Below, in pieces: positions 13,001 to 21,279 of a DNA stretch of 64,000 nt. This DNA comes from Heligmosomoides polygyrus polygyrus (taxonomy: Eukaryota > Nematoda > Chromadorea > Rhabditida > Heligmosomidae): the NCBI GenBank assembly GCA_947396885.1, contig OX377204.1, forward strand, positions 4,092,001 to 4,156,000. The letters are read 5' to 3'. Numbering within the stretch: the first letter of the stretch is position 1; every line of letters starts with the position of its first letter. Under the pieces are notes generated by a model. It saw nothing but the letters and a program-made list of their open reading frames with translations, ran no database searches and was not told the origin of the DNA. The position numbers were made by a program, and so were the translations under genes.

Positions 13001-14898
13001 TTTACCGGTTTGCTCCCTACACATTTATTTCACTCTAAATTTTTAACACATTTGCTTAAGTATGGGGTGGCTAGTAGAGGGGCTAAATGTTGTTATAGGA
13101 TGTTTTGTTGCGATCAAAACTCTTACACCAGGCGGGACTCGAACCCGCACCTTCTGCTTTCCGGGCAGCGATGTTCGCCTTACAATACCGGCGCTGTTTC
13201 ACCGCACGTAACATCCGCGATAGGATATGATACGCGATAGAATAGGATAAGAGACAGATTCGTGATTAGCATCTTGGATAACCCCTATAGACGATGTTTG
13301 GGCGAAAACGGTGACCACAACGACAGCCCTAGTCACCCTACCTGCTGAGAGGTCGCTGTTTAACATTCGCTGAAGCATACAAAACATTGTATCAAGCAGA
13401 AAGTGTGAAAAGTGAGTGAAGCACAGCTCAGAGTAGACACTTATTTGACAATTTAGAGTGAAATAAATGTGTAACAGATGTGTAGGAAGTAAGCTGATTT
13501 TAACTGTCATTAAGGTACTATTGTAGTATACTTTCACGACTCCAGAGGTCGAGCAGAGATCGAAAAAATTTGCCCAAACCTCGCCCAGGAGGGTTATATG
13601 GGGGAGCTAATCATGAACCTGACATCAGTTTTCGAAATTTCTGCCGACCACGGTAGGTTACAATAGTTACGGGGATCAGGGCTGTTGAGGTCTTGATAAC
13701 TGATTTCTCCTGAACTTCTCCCAACGGGGTTATTTGGGGTATTACCCACGAATCTGACCCTTAGTTGAGAATTTAGAGTGAAATAAATGTGTAGGAGATG
13801 TGTAGGAAGCAAACTGGTAAAGGAGGCAGCGGTCATGAAAAAAAGCAAAAATAGTACATAAAACGGAAGTCGAACATCTGGCCTAGCACTTATGAAGCAG
13901 CGCCGCACCCTGCTGAGCCACCGATCTGCTTGCCGCGGATTCTTTCTGCCACGTTCCATTCCACAGCGCGCACACGTAAGGCCCCTGTTATACTCCCGCG
14001 GGAGCTTCCGCGAATGGACGGAAATCGCGTCGGGACCCCGCCCGGGCCACTCGCCGCGCCTCGCCACGCCCGCCTCCGCCGTGCACCATTGGTCTGCGGA
14101 CGTTCCGCGGATGCTCCCGCGGGAGTATAACAGAGGCCTAAGACGGTACGATCCTATACCCCCCCCCCATCGAGGGCCCGTAGCTCTTTTGGTTCAAAGA
14201 CTCAGCAAAAACGAAACAAGTTTTTCTACTACATGAAGGATGGAGATTCAGTACTATCCAATTCCGTGTTCAGACCTAGCCTGAGACCCTCTACTGGTAG
14301 GATTATTTTTGGCTAGAGCCAGGTAAAGCCAGCAGATGTGGAAGTCATGCAGGGCTCATCCCCTCCCGCTATAGACCTACCAAGCTACCCATGGGTGACC
14401 ACACGATAAGTTTAGGGGTTATGCAAGATCGTGCAAAGCACGTAATTGGGAGGCAGGCCGATAGGCGAGTCGGATCCCATATTTTAACTGGGAATTACTT
14501 CGTTACGAATTTAGCTTGTGTCTGTCCTCCGCAGGACGTGCATGTCTACTCGGCGCCACCAGCTCGATCCTCTGTGGCATTCCTCTGCTGTTCGCTAACA
14601 CTGCGGCATTCGCTCAGGTGAGACCACTAAGCATACCAATGGTCTTACACTTAGATAGAAGTTGAACAAACGGTACTTCTCAACTGTCTGATACCTCGCA
14701 CTTTTAAGGTCTATTTGAAGTGAAACAATCTTAATAGACAATGAAAGTGAAGGCTCTTTTAGCAGTCAGTATTTTCAGGTCGGTTCGATGCTGGTCACAC
14801 TAGGCATGACGTCGTTATGCGGTGCTACAGTCGTATTTCCTGCCGTCTTGCTCTCCATGAACAGCTTCCGAAGCTCTTCAAAAGTTGTTCGCTTCTGA
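973..14898 (+). CDS. Dispatched-family sterol-sensing membrane protein (CHE-14/PTD-2-like), 3' 13 exons, 5' partial
   Basis: Spliced exons: 973-1082, 1166-1282, 3357-3535, 3630-3891, 4977-5095, 6833-6920, 7329-7427, 7984-8114, 9220-9332, 11689-11904, 12406-12532, 14515-14617 and 14779-14898 (TGA). All junctions are GT-AG and all phases agree, giving 593 codons. The first exon starts two bases into a codon, so upstream exons lie outside the window. Residues about 1-140 form sterol-sensing-domain membrane segments with GADD at 59-62, then CFGVFACL and LANYTLVV at the exon 3/4 join. A loop with SHPYEWYD follows. The second membrane half has GWELSVVEST and GLSFD at 494-498, the counterpart of the first acidic motif. 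These motifs and their order match Dispatched rather than Patched. The family consists of RND-type transporters; Dispatched releases sterol-modified Hedgehog, and nematode CHE-14 acts in apical secretion of epidermal cells. The substrate here is unknown. Whether this is the CHE-14 or the PTD-2 orthologue cannot be decided by eye. Confidence 0.88.
1166..1282 (+). CDS. Dispatched-like gene, exon B (GADD motif)
   Basis: Acceptor TTCAG at 1161-1165, donor GTAAAT at 1283, 39 complete codons. It contains LLVLVLMIAVGADDAFLL, the membrane segment with paired aspartates typical of Dispatched and other RND-type proteins. The intron before it is only 83 bp. Confidence 0.9.
1544..2480 (-). pseudogene. 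Mariner transposase, decayed
   Basis: On the minus strand the N-terminal part reads from about 2476 (IEQKYRVRVCFLYDFKKG, then the helix-turn-helix region QRWFQRFRDGDESLEDEE and ELKGAVESDPTRAKREHA). It continues to about 1829 in mostly one frame, with WVPHQLSDRN and DENWIQYDN. The C-terminal part is at 1544-1813 (LLPHPSYCPDLAPSDY, then GRWRYVIDNNGDY). The region between is shortened and shifted, so the central catalytic segment is lost. Family order is that of mariner (DD34D). It lies in an intron of the Dispatched-like gene in antisense. Terminal inverted repeats were not identified. Confidence 0.88.
2618..2960 (-). repeat. Probable 3' end of a CR1-like LINE with AAATA tail
   Basis: A (TTTA)n run at 2628-2650 is followed by a segment resembling the 3' end of the CR1-like LINE at 17140 in reverse orientation (both have ACGAG or ACGGA just after the tail). 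No reverse transcriptase could be read here. Confidence 0.4.
3110..3158. repeat. Minimal MITE of the GGCCGGATTCATC family
   Basis: A near-perfect 49-bp palindrome: GGGCCGGATTCACCAAAGTT on the left, and its inverted copy ending GATGAATCCGGCCC on the right, with a four-base loop. Larger relatives lie at 18415, 27204, 53260 and 61904. Confidence 0.75.
3357..3535 (+). CDS. Dispatched-like gene, exon C
   Basis: Acceptor TTTCAG at 3351-3356 and donor GTAAAT at 3536. It reads a basic loop (YKERDRIARAIRRSLRHS) and then a membrane segment, FVTSATTAVAFISNLTS, which corresponds to the TT-x-AAAF-x-N segment of Dispatched proteins. Ends with two bases of a split arginine codon. Confidence 0.9.
3630..3891 (+). 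CDS. Dispatched-like gene, exon D
   Basis: Acceptor TTTCCAG at 3623-3629, donor GTATTG at 3892. CFGVFACLTMLANYTL closes the sterol-sensing domain. A cytoplasmic linker and another membrane segment (FIAFAGIAMTITASVVVFV) follow, ending FPMPRYNPTK, similar to the LPxxNPxQ-like region of Dispatched. Confidence 0.9.
4013..4850. repeat. Long foldback element (GTGTCCAATTTGA family)
   Basis: Begins with an AATTTCACGTCGAATTGGAC-type end and finishes with the inverted form GTCCAAATCAACGTGAAATT. The core carries TTAATCGATTGATAGCAGAA and, facing it, ACTATCGATCAAATAAAAAT, the paired inner motifs of the family. No coding capacity. Relatives: 14931, 28783, 40862 and 56027. Confidence 0.75.
4977..5095 (+). 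CDS. Dispatched-like gene, exon E
   Basis: Acceptor CTTTAG at 4971-4976 and donor GTGACT at 5096. It begins LLPNSHPYEWYDNNAHLFNF, matching the SHPFExYD signature that opens the large extracytoplasmic loop in Dispatched. Phase matches both neighbours. Confidence 0.88.
5300..5522 (-). mobile_element. SINE-A copy 1 (diverged)
   Basis: Minus-strand copy of the tRNA-derived SINE. GGTTCGGATTTCCCGCCCAG (reverse complement at about 5480-5505) and the TTGCGGTGGCCAGCC block are preserved; the TTTATCC tail and the 5' GGGCG start are degraded. Confidence 0.75.
5675..5895 (+). mobile_element. SINE-B copy 1
   Basis: Contains the GCTGATATCAGCGGCCGG leader and a tRNA-like head, GCGCCGGTGGTGTAAGG ... GCGGGTTCGAGTCCCGCC (strong B box), then GTTTTGATCGTAACGAAACA. 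The anticodon-arm region differs from the copies at 35480 and 61440, so this is a second subfamily. A TTTA run follows at 5889. Confidence 0.75.
6833..6920 (+). CDS. Dispatched-like gene, exon F
   Basis: Acceptor ATTTCAG ending at 6832, donor GTGAGT at 6921. It encodes RGVQFFDPYKKYNIETKEF and SDLPTLKNIE, part of the extracytoplasmic loop. This loop is poorly conserved, so support comes mainly from splice sites and phase. Confidence 0.78.
7329..7427 (+). CDS. Dispatched-like gene, exon G
   Basis: Acceptor ATTTTCAG ending at 7328, donor GTACGA at 7428, 33 complete codons (KSVNFLITDRGNSDYTSWV and on to CKPIE). Extracytoplasmic loop; the cysteine near the end may pair with one in the next exon. 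Confidence 0.78.
7984..8114 (+). CDS. Dispatched-like gene, exon H
   Basis: Acceptor TTTTACAG ending at 7983, donor GTAGGC at 8115. It reads EQQKIASCFLSYAVNDLP and later FDKKLRLVG. The end resembles the conserved (L)RLV strand of the second Dispatched loop. Confidence 0.78.
8311..8919 (-). mobile_element. Non-autonomous Helitron copy 1 with 41-bp minisatellite
   Basis: Read on the minus strand it starts TCCTACTATATATAAAGCAG, preceded by A, and ends ...ACGACTGG (CTRR), followed by T. A GGCCGCTAGGCC hairpin lies about 12 bases before the end. It carries three 41-bp units at 8676-8798 and an ACACGC microsatellite. No Rep/helicase is encoded. Same termini in the copies at 16141 and 48877. Confidence 0.85.
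9220..9332 (+). CDS. Dispatched-like gene, exon I
   Basis: Acceptor ATATTTCAG ending at 9219, donor GTAACC at 9333. It reads YFIAVRSNVTLSLDSNVV and an amphipathic stretch (HDIENNCKRLQNTLK), as expected between the LRLV strand and the next membrane segment. The antisense ORF over this exon is a shadow. Skipping the exon would also keep phase if an alternative acceptor at 11645 were used. Confidence 0.72.
9657..10548. repeat. Direct duplication of a ~340-bp segment
   Basis: Segment 9657-10007 is repeated at 10211-10548 (for example GAGGAGCGTAGAACAAGGAC and CCACACAACCACATGGCATA in both). An additional small duplication is TCGTTGAATATGTCCGTGTG at 10134 and 10186. Divergence of roughly a tenth of sites suggests an old event. 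No coding exon of the host gene lies inside. Confidence 0.75.
10047..10083. other. Short hairpin
   Basis: CCAGGGTTCT and AGAACCCTGG form a 10-bp perfect stem around a 17-base loop, inside the first copy of the duplicated segment region. Role unknown. Confidence 0.5.
11271..11543. mobile_element. GC-rich foldback MITE with 8-bp target duplication
   Basis: Arms of about 85 bp start GGTACTAAGC and end GCTTAGTACC. The flanks are the identical octamer CGTATTCC at 11263-11270 and 11544-11551. The 8-bp duplication fits a hAT-type transposase. The arms are much more GC-rich than the surrounding intron. No protein is encoded. Confidence 0.85.
11689..11904 (+). CDS. Dispatched-like gene, exon J (two membrane segments)
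   Basis: Acceptor CTGTTTCAG ending at 11688, donor GTAAAT at 11905. The frame GVSTMCLSSSEITKYYDI leads into TLFSVAISVIVSLVVVIV and SVVSVAVICAVILWTSAI, two membrane helices of the second half. An upstream acceptor at 11641-11644 would start the exon at 11645 in the same frame only if the 9220-9332 exon were skipped. Confidence 0.85.
12406..12532 (+). CDS. Dispatched-like gene, exon K (GLSFD motif)
   Basis: Acceptor TGTGTAG ending at 12405, donor GTTGGC at 12533. GWELSVVESTIIVLTIGLSF followed by DFTLHFAVSYRDANEK is nearly diagnostic of Dispatched (human form GWELNVLES, then GLSVD). Confidence 0.92.
12897..13046 (+). mobile_element. SINE-C copy 1 (third tRNA-derived family)
   Basis: TGGCTCAGCTGG at 12902 is a perfect pol III A box; GATCGACTTC about 45 bases on is a weak B box. 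The body GACCGCTGCCTCCTTTACCG and CACATTTATTTCACTCTAAA is shared, inverted, with 13768-13925. Confidence 0.6.
13094..13226 (-). mobile_element. SINE-B copy 2
   Basis: Reverse complement carries the head GCGCCGGTATTGTAAGGCG, GCGGGTTCGAGTCCCGCCTG and GTTTTGATCGCAACAAAACA. Same subfamily as the 5675 copy (CATCGCTGCCCGGAAAGCAG). It lies between the two SINE-C copies. Confidence 0.75.
13768..13925 (-). mobile_element. SINE-C copy 2
   Basis: On the minus strand TGGCTCAGCAGG (perfect A box) is followed by TGTTCGACTTCC (B-box-like), then the same body as the 12897 copy. The two copies face each other about 720 bp apart. A third copy of the body end lies near 13447. Confidence 0.65.
13976..14142. repeat. 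GC-rich foldback element
   Basis: The left arm GTTATACTCCCGCGGGAGC is repeated inverted near 14110-14130, with further pairing of GGCCcCTG and CAGAGGCC at the ends. The interior is about 70% GC, unlike the host intron. A C11 run follows at 14160. Confidence 0.7.
14515..14617 (+). CDS. Dispatched-like gene, exon L
   Basis: Acceptor AATTTAG ending at 14514 and donor GTGAGA at 14618. It reads LCLSSAGRACLLGATSSIL then CGIPLLFANTAAFAQ. An acceptor at 14534 (CCGCAG) looks stronger but breaks the frame and loses the conserved spacing, so the upstream AG was chosen. Confidence 0.83.
14779..14898 (+). CDS. Dispatched-like gene, terminal exon M
   Basis: Acceptor ATTTTCAG ending at 14778. It reads VGSMLVTLGMTSLCGATVVF and stops at TGA 14896-14898 after a short basic tail (SSSKVVRF). 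This is the final membrane helix. An AATAAA lies at 15051-15056 but inside a foldback repeat. Confidence 0.85.
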   Translation, partial: VGSMLVTLGMTSLCGATVVFPAVLLSMNSFRSSSKVVRF

Positions 14899-14930
14899 AA
14901 GATCTATATTGTCTAGGTGAAAACAGTGGA

Positions 14931-15826
14931 AACCATTTTCACGGTAAACTCAACACTTTTCGAACCAAATCGGATACTTTTGTGAGCAAGGTTAACGTTT
15001 TTGAAACCAAGTTGAATACTTTTGAAAAGATTCTAGTTGAATATCGTCTGAATAAAAATGTACTTCTTTCAGATAAAACTAGAGACCCTCCATGAAAGTT
15101 AGAACTATTTTTGTCTAAAGGCAATGAAGTAAGGACTTCCTTGAAAACTTTTATTTCTCCTGCCCCCTAAGAGTTAACTCACTGTTCCAAGTTCTACTAA
15201 AATTTTACTCCTTGAAGAAAATAACAAATTTAAACTTTTTTCGAAGAGAAGAAGGGCACCAATGGGCACCAATCACATATTATGTTGAAAAAGGAGTTCG
15301 CGCATTCGTCTGCGTTTTCGCGAGAGAAACGAATTTTTATTTAAATTAAATGATGGCAAAAATTCTGTTGGAGTGAATTGCAGAACTTCGAACACATTAC
15401 ATTAAAAAGTATTGTAGAAAAACACACGTATCTACATCTCGCACTTTTAAGCTGCATTCACACCATCGGTCAGTTTAAAATCGCAACAAGCTGAATGCAG
15501 CAAGCATGGCGCGATCTTTTCCTACAATACGCTAAAAACTGATGCCTTTCTATACTCTGGAATAGACCTTCAACGAAAGCTTCTGTTGAACAGTAATTAA
15601 TTTCAAAATTCCAAACGATTCTTTCACTTATTGGAGGGACAGGTAAGCTTAAAAAATTCCCTAAAAAGTCGAATTTTTTTTTTCAACAAAAACCTATCTG
15701 GTCTCTGGTTTTCATAAGCTCGATTTCGAAAGCGTCAAACTTGTTTAGAACAGTAACGTATTTGATTTGAAAATTGGCCAATTTGGTTTGAAAAGTGTCC
15801 AATTTGGCTCAGCAATGTTATATAAT
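14931..15826. repeat. Long foldback element, immediately after the Dispatched-like stop codon
   Basis: Starts ACCATTTTCACGG and finishes with GTGTCCAATTTGG-type units near 15805. It begins about 30 bp after the stop codon, so it probably supplies the gene's 3' untranslated region, including the only nearby AATAAA (15051). Confidence 0.65.
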
Positions 15827-16140
15827 AAACACACGCACTCAAACTCTAAGAGGTTAGTGCAGACGCGATCAACGTATGAAGTGCCTAATCTGATGCCAGT
15901 GGTTAAGCTTATCTAGGAAGGACAAAGAGAGTGCAGTGAATTACAGTGATAGTTAGTTTCGTCGTTAGTTGACACTTTTAACTTTTATAAAGCAAGAACG
16001 CTATTCACACTGTTGTTTATCAGGTTGTATATCATGGAATAAATCGGTTTTATTTATTTATTTTTTATGCTTGTAATAGGATGCTGTCGTGCATCGTCCA
16101 TCGTGATGTAGTCTGAACGGTGTCAGTCACCGAATATGTA
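15827..16140. other. No feature recognised
   Basis: About 310 bp of AT-rich sequence before a Helitron. Nothing coding was seen; a TTTATTTATTT run lies near 16050. Confidence 0.5.
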
Positions 16141-16856
16141 TCCTACTATATATAAAGGAGCAAGCGTGTGTGTGTGTATGTCTGTCTGTCCGTCCGTCAC
16201 AACTGGAGTGGGGGAACTGAGTAGCCGAACACGTCGGCAACCATGCATGGCGGGCCGTAGACGTGCCGAACACGTCGGCAACCATGTATGGCGAGCCGTA
16301 GACGTGCCGAACACGTCGGCAACCATGCATGGCGGGCCGTAGAAGTGCCGAACACGTTGGCAACCGTGCCTGGGCATTTAGATGACCGTCGACGGGAGGC
16401 GTTGACAGCAGGGAAGGCAATCGATATCGATCGATATTATCGATTTTTGTGGATGTCGTTCAAGCGGCACGAAACTTCAGCTCCGGGGGTAACCAAGGTC
16501 GCTGAACACGAATCTGGAGCCGACCAATCGATATCGATCGATATTATCGATTTTTGTGGATGCCGTTCGAGTGGCACGAAACTTAAGCCGTGGGGGTAAT
16601 CGAGGTCGCTGAACACGAATATGAAGTCCGTTTTTGAACTGTCGATCGCCATCAATCGATATTGGGAAATAAACGTTTTTGTGTATGCGTACATATTTTC
16701 GCTTTTTTCTAACTTGCCCTAATCGACGTAGTTAAGATGTCCTTCCTGAGGAAACCAAGACATAGGTGGCAGCTACAATTGATGATGAAAAGTTATTGCA
16801 ACGGCGAAGCCGTCAAGAAGCCGTCGATGCGGCCGAGAGGCCGCACGGACGACTGG
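16141..16856 (+). mobile_element. Non-autonomous Helitron copy 2
   Basis: Starts TCCTACTATATATAAAGGAG after A (16140) and ends ACGACTGG before T (16857), with hairpin GCGGCCGAGAGGCCGC about 8-12 bases upstream of the end. The minisatellite unit (CGAACACGTCGGCAACCATG...) is present in three to four 41-bp copies at about 16226-16380. Intergenic. Confidence 0.85.
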
Positions 16857-17139
16857 TATAGAGATATTAGAATAGATACATATAAATATATATGTAGTAA
16901 GTAGTGCATAGTCGTATGTAGAGTATATAGAAAACATAGATACAGATACAGTAGTATGTAGTATAGAATAGAGACATGCGAACGCCCAAATAGGCGGTTC
17001 AATTGCTGCAAAATACTTTGCTAAAGTAGGTAAATATATGAAATCGAAAACACTCAATCCATAGAATCAGATTCCACGTCATCGTGCTTCACCTGCCAAG
17101 AAAATCAAGAACTCCTCATTCTGAACTTCATTGATCTGC

Positions 17140-17700
17140 ACAGATTTATTTATTTATTATTTATTTATTACAAGGCACGGATAACAATCACATGCGGTAA
17201 GATTCTAACAATAACATATAACAAACAAAAAATAAGCCTACCGAGACCTTAGTGCAATTAAACGTTTAGAAGAGGATAGAGACATATTAACAATGTTCTC
17301 GTTCTCAGAAAGCAAGATGTTGAGCTCTCTGATGCTCCTGTGAATGAGGAAACTTGACCTTACTTTTGACCTTGGAAGTGGCAGGTAGAGTCGGAGATGC
17401 CCTCTTCTGTCAGTTGTCAAAGGGGTGCCAAAAAATCCAATTAGGTCAATGGAAAGCCTTCCTGTCAGAACTTTGAACAGCATAACTAAATCTGCTCGCT
17501 TTCGTCTAGTCTCAAGGCTAGACAACCCGAGCATTTTGGCCCTGTCAGACCCACTCGGAATATTGTCATAATTTAGACCACAACACTTTAGAAAAAGCTT
17601 ACGGGTAAAGTTATTCTCAACACTTTCAAGGAGTTTTATGTCTTTCTTTTTACAGGGACTGAAAGCTGAGACACCACATTCTAAATGGGCTCACGTAAGA
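17140..17700 (-). pseudogene. CR1-like LINE, reverse-transcriptase C-terminal fragment with AATA tail
   Basis: The minus strand reads HLECGVSAFSP, KKKDIKLLESVENNFTRK, KMLGLSSLETRRKRADLVM, then RGHLRLYLPLP and SFLIHRSIRELN. This is the standard end of CR1/Jockey-type reverse transcriptases (LGLxSLxxRRxRADLxxxFK...). It ends with AATAAATAAATAAT repeats at 17143-17171. 5' truncated. Confidence 0.85.
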
Positions 17701-18000
17701 TTTGTAGGCTCTCACAAAAGAAGGTTGATCTTTGGTTATCAATACCTTAAACAAGTTATAAATTCGGTACAGGTGCTTTATAATGATGCTCAAAGTTTAG
17801 GTTACTCGAGAAATGGAACCCTAAATGTCGTGCACTTGTAAGTGCATTCCAGATGGTGTTTACTGATCTGGAATGTTAAGTCTTGATAACAGATGCATTT
17901 CTTTAAATCTTTCAAATATTACATAACAGAAAGTATACTGAACAGAATGTGTACGTTCGTCGTCCTTTCATATAAAACAACAGGAAAAAGGTAAGGAATG

Positions 18001-18252
18001 GACGATGTTGTTAGTCAATCCTTGTGGGATGCGCCATGTCACGCATTCTACTTCTTACGGTTTGTTGCGGAGGCAACTTAAATTCGTGGTTGGCCACTGC
18101 TTTTGTCCTTCATGGACAAATTTGACACCATTTCACCAACCCCTGAGAGATGGAGGACGTTGTTTACCTGAGCGGAAAAACCGAACTAAGAGCCTGGTAT
18201 CAGATGCACACATCAGCCGGTACATCCTCCGACTGCGCTACTGGCGCCCATA
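18001..18252 (-). mobile_element. SINE-A copy 2 (diverged)
   Basis: Minus orientation: GATGCGCCA...CGCATTCTACTTCT near 18030 and CTCCGACTGCGCTA at 18228 mark the two ends. Internal insertions and deletions are visible. Confidence 0.75.
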
Positions 18253-18414
18253 CAGTAAGTGCGCCCATGCTGGAGGAAGCGCTAGGAGAGTTTTCAAGAG
18301 CGTCGAAGAAGACGAAGAACGTCCGACTTTGTGCCTACCTGTTCGACTCGACTGCTCTTCGTGCCCTGGCATACGCTTCAGAGACCTGCGCCAAACAAGA
18401 GTAGGAAGAACACC

Positions 18415-18583
18415 AGGGGTGAGATTCATCAAAGACTTACATAACTTTAACAGTGAATTCACAGCGGTCAACTCAGATAACGCGGCTTATCGCTCACCAT
18501 GTCGCTTGATAAGCCGCGCTATTAGGGATCTTGGCTGTAATTTTCTCTGTTAAATTGCTGTAGGTCGTTGCTGAATCCGGCAG
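18415..18583. mobile_element. MITE of the GGCCGGATTCATC family
   Basis: Left end GAGATTCATCAAAGACTTAC, inner palindrome CGCGGCTTATCGCTCACC...GATAAGCCGCGC, right end GTCGTTGCTGAATCCGG. Same structure at 27204-27371. Confidence 0.75.
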
Positions 18584-18958
18584 CAGATCAGCGTCGCGTA
18601 GCGTGGAATCCAGAACACGATTCTCGGAGTGACACGACTCACGCAAGTGGGAGAGGCGCTGTCGCATGCTCCAAATTGTCGAAAAATGGGTGGGCCGGCC
18701 ACGTAGTGCGCTTCGCAGACACCCACTGGGCGAAAGCCGTCACCGGCTGGTTTACGCGGGGTGTCAAAAGAGCACCAGGAGCTCCAACAATGTCGGACTG
18801 CTCGCGCTTCTTCGCGAAAGCCCTGAACAAACGGTGTTATGCTCTTCGTGCCCAGCAAGCAAGGACTACTCCGCCTCGTGACGAATGGAGACGTTGCTGG
18901 CGCTCACTCGAGCCACTCCATGATCAACGGGACGACAGGTGATACAGGTGACAGTGCG
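18584..18958 (+). pseudogene. RTE-like LINE 3' fragment (+)
   Basis: Reads ASKLSKNGWAGHVVRFADTH, then FFAKALNKRCYALR and [20 protein letters not shown] before a stop and a GTGATACAGGTGACA tail. The KxxWAGHV...DxxWR ending is that of an RTE-type or related LINE ORF. Two longer antisense copies exist at 38466 and 55452. Confidence 0.78.
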
Positions 18959-19594
18959 TTATATGTATTATCGAAAGTGTGTACGATTTCAGTGTGATTG
19001 CTGAAGCAGATAAACCAATCTACTTCAGAAAACAAATTCAGTTTCAGCTTTGTCATTTAAATCATCTGCAATATAATTTTTTCAACCACTATACAGCTGA
19101 AGGTAGTTCTTGAAGTCGTCACAGATGTTCGGCAGCAAATCCTCCATTATCGATCGGCTCCGAGAATTCAGAAGTGATGTCTGAAACCTTCACTTTATCG
19201 TCACGTAGCTAAGAAACAGCTCTAGGTTACATGGTGAGCCAAGAAATACAGACTCCTAAAAAACCACATTTTCTACAAAAAAACCTTAACACGTGTCTCT
19301 TTCTGTTGTTTATTAATTTTATATTATATTCCTGGGCAGCCATATAATAAAAAGCAGCAGAAAGGTAAAAAAATTACTAGCCATGAGTCACAGCATACAA
19401 TACGAAGCAGTCTTCAACAAAGTGAGCTAAGCTGCTGATTTTGTTACATAAAGACACCCATCCTTAGGAGACTTCTAGCTGAAGTATTCCTCAGATATTT
19501 CAATTCTAATCTAAAGCTCAAATAAATGCTTCAGACGTTTTCCAGATGTCTTCATCATGAAATAGATTTTTCCATAATATTACACATATATGGT

Positions 19595-19895
19595 AGGGCG
19601 TGTGTGGCGCAGTCGGAGGAGGTACTAGCTGTTGCGTGCACCCGATAACAGATTCCTGGTTTGGATTTCCTGCCCAAGCCAACCAAGCCTTCCATCCCCC
19701 AGGGGTCGGTGAATCGGTACCGGACTTGTCTGGGAAGGATAAAACGCTGACTTATTCATCAGCTGGCTACCGCAAGTCACTGTATGGCCAAATACGCATT
19801 CATGTCGCCTCCACGACATCCCGTAGAAGTAGAATGCGTGGCGCATCCCAAAAGGGATTGAGTAACGCCGTCCTTTATCCTTTATCCTTTATATG
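19595..19895 (+). mobile_element. SINE-A copy 3
   Basis: GGGCGTGTGTGGCGCAGTCGG start, GGTTTGGATTTCCTGCCCAA (B-box region) and tail CCTTTATCCTTTATCCTTTA. Nearly full length. A truncated inverted copy follows at 19952. Confidence 0.88.
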
Positions 19896-19951
19896 GATAA
19901 ACATTGCAATGGACTAAGCGAACGGATTTCACAGCTTCAACAACATGGTAA

Positions 19952-20068
19952 ATAAAGGATAAACTACTCAGTCCCTCTTGGGATGCGCCACGCATTCTAC
20001 TTCTACGGGATGTCGTGGAGGCGTTTTGAATACGTACTTGGCCATGCAATGCTTTGCGCTGGCCAAGC
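19952..20068 (-). mobile_element. SINE-A copy 4 (5' truncated)
   Basis: Minus copy with only the tail half (GGATGCGCCACGCATTCTAC, GGGATGTCGTGGAGGCG). Tail-to-tail with copy 3. Confidence 0.8.
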
Positions 20069-21275
20069 ACATTCCGCTAAGGATTTGACTAACGACGTCT
20101 ATGTTTAGCCTTCTTAATTTTTAGAGCGTACAAATTCGTCATAGTTTTAAACGGTTAGAACGAATTGAATACCAATCGTGATATTCTTATGCGAGATGTT
20201 CAGTTTAAGTCCATTTTTCTCGGTACACAGCACAGGAGTCGAAGATCACGGTTTACCTCAAACCTGGGTAATTAAACCACAGTATAATTTATAAATGCAT
20301 TGCATATGAGAGCATCTTAAATACATTCTACAAGACGCTAACATGATGAATAAATAAAAGAAACAATGAGGAGAAGGCAATGTGGATTTTATATCACAAT
20401 TTATCACAATTTTTATAATGTGTTTTCGTTTTTCCAGCGCAACAATCTGATAATGCTCAAAGCTAAATTCTTTTACAATATCCTACTAATCGTCCAATGA
20501 TCGCGAGGAAGTCGCGATAATTCTAAAGAAGACTGGCCAGCTTCCTGGAGTAGGCGACCCAACACTCTCATGGTTACAGATGTAACTACACTTCTGCACT
20601 TTACGACCCGCGTACGCCCGTTGCTGAGATCCTCGAAGACATAAATTCTAAGTGTTGGCGTTCACGTGCGTGAAACGCGAGGAAGCAAACGAAGCTACTC
20701 AAGAATACAACTGACATTAGCTGGCTAGCGTTGGCATTACTCTGAAGCCTTTCTGCAGCCATCTCATTCTTCTCTGCATGACATGAAGCTCATTCTAGAA
20801 GAGCTCTGTGCTCGCGCAGGACTTCTGGTCCTGTTTTTATGACAAGCGTCCAGAAGGTCAATGCTTAGCTATCTTGCTCCATCAAAACATGACTATGGCG
20901 CTATATTATACAAAACTGTTTTCAGTACGAAGCCTCATGCTGTTGTTTAGGTAAACATGAGGTTTTCCCGCGTTGTCAATAGGATTACTATAATTCTATT
21001 CGATATGAGTGGCATAGAATGCCCGCAAGAATTGAATAATTTTTTGCCGAGTGAGCCTATTCTATACTTTCTACTGCGTGTCGTCAAAGAAATCCATTCT
21101 GTATTACACCTGCATTACTTCAACTGATACTGTCGAACACTTTCTGTACTGCTTGCGCTTCGTATAATTACATCCTTGTAATTTCTCTTCTCTCTATATA
21201 TTAGAAATCGTTTTAAAGTTAGTGTAAAAGAGTAGGACAATACAATAGGGGTAAGCTATACTTTCAAGATATGGT
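20069..21275. other. No gene recognised; diverged repeat fragments
   Basis: ACCTCAAACCTGGGTAATTA at 20260 recurs near 21495 and 36371, probably a LINE 3' end. The rest shows only short open frames broken by stops; nothing with conserved motifs was seen. Confidence 0.4.
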
Positions 21276-21279
21276 AGGA

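Noticed and set aside
14534..14617. Acceptor CCGCAG at 14533 for the Dispatched-like gene
   Set aside because: It would put the exon out of phase and remove residues expected between the GLSFD segment and the last helices; the AG at 14514 restores both.
15051..15056. AATAAA as the definite poly(A) signal of the Dispatched-like gene
   Set aside because: It lies inside a multi-copy AT-rich repeat where the hexamer is common, so it is only mentioned as possible.
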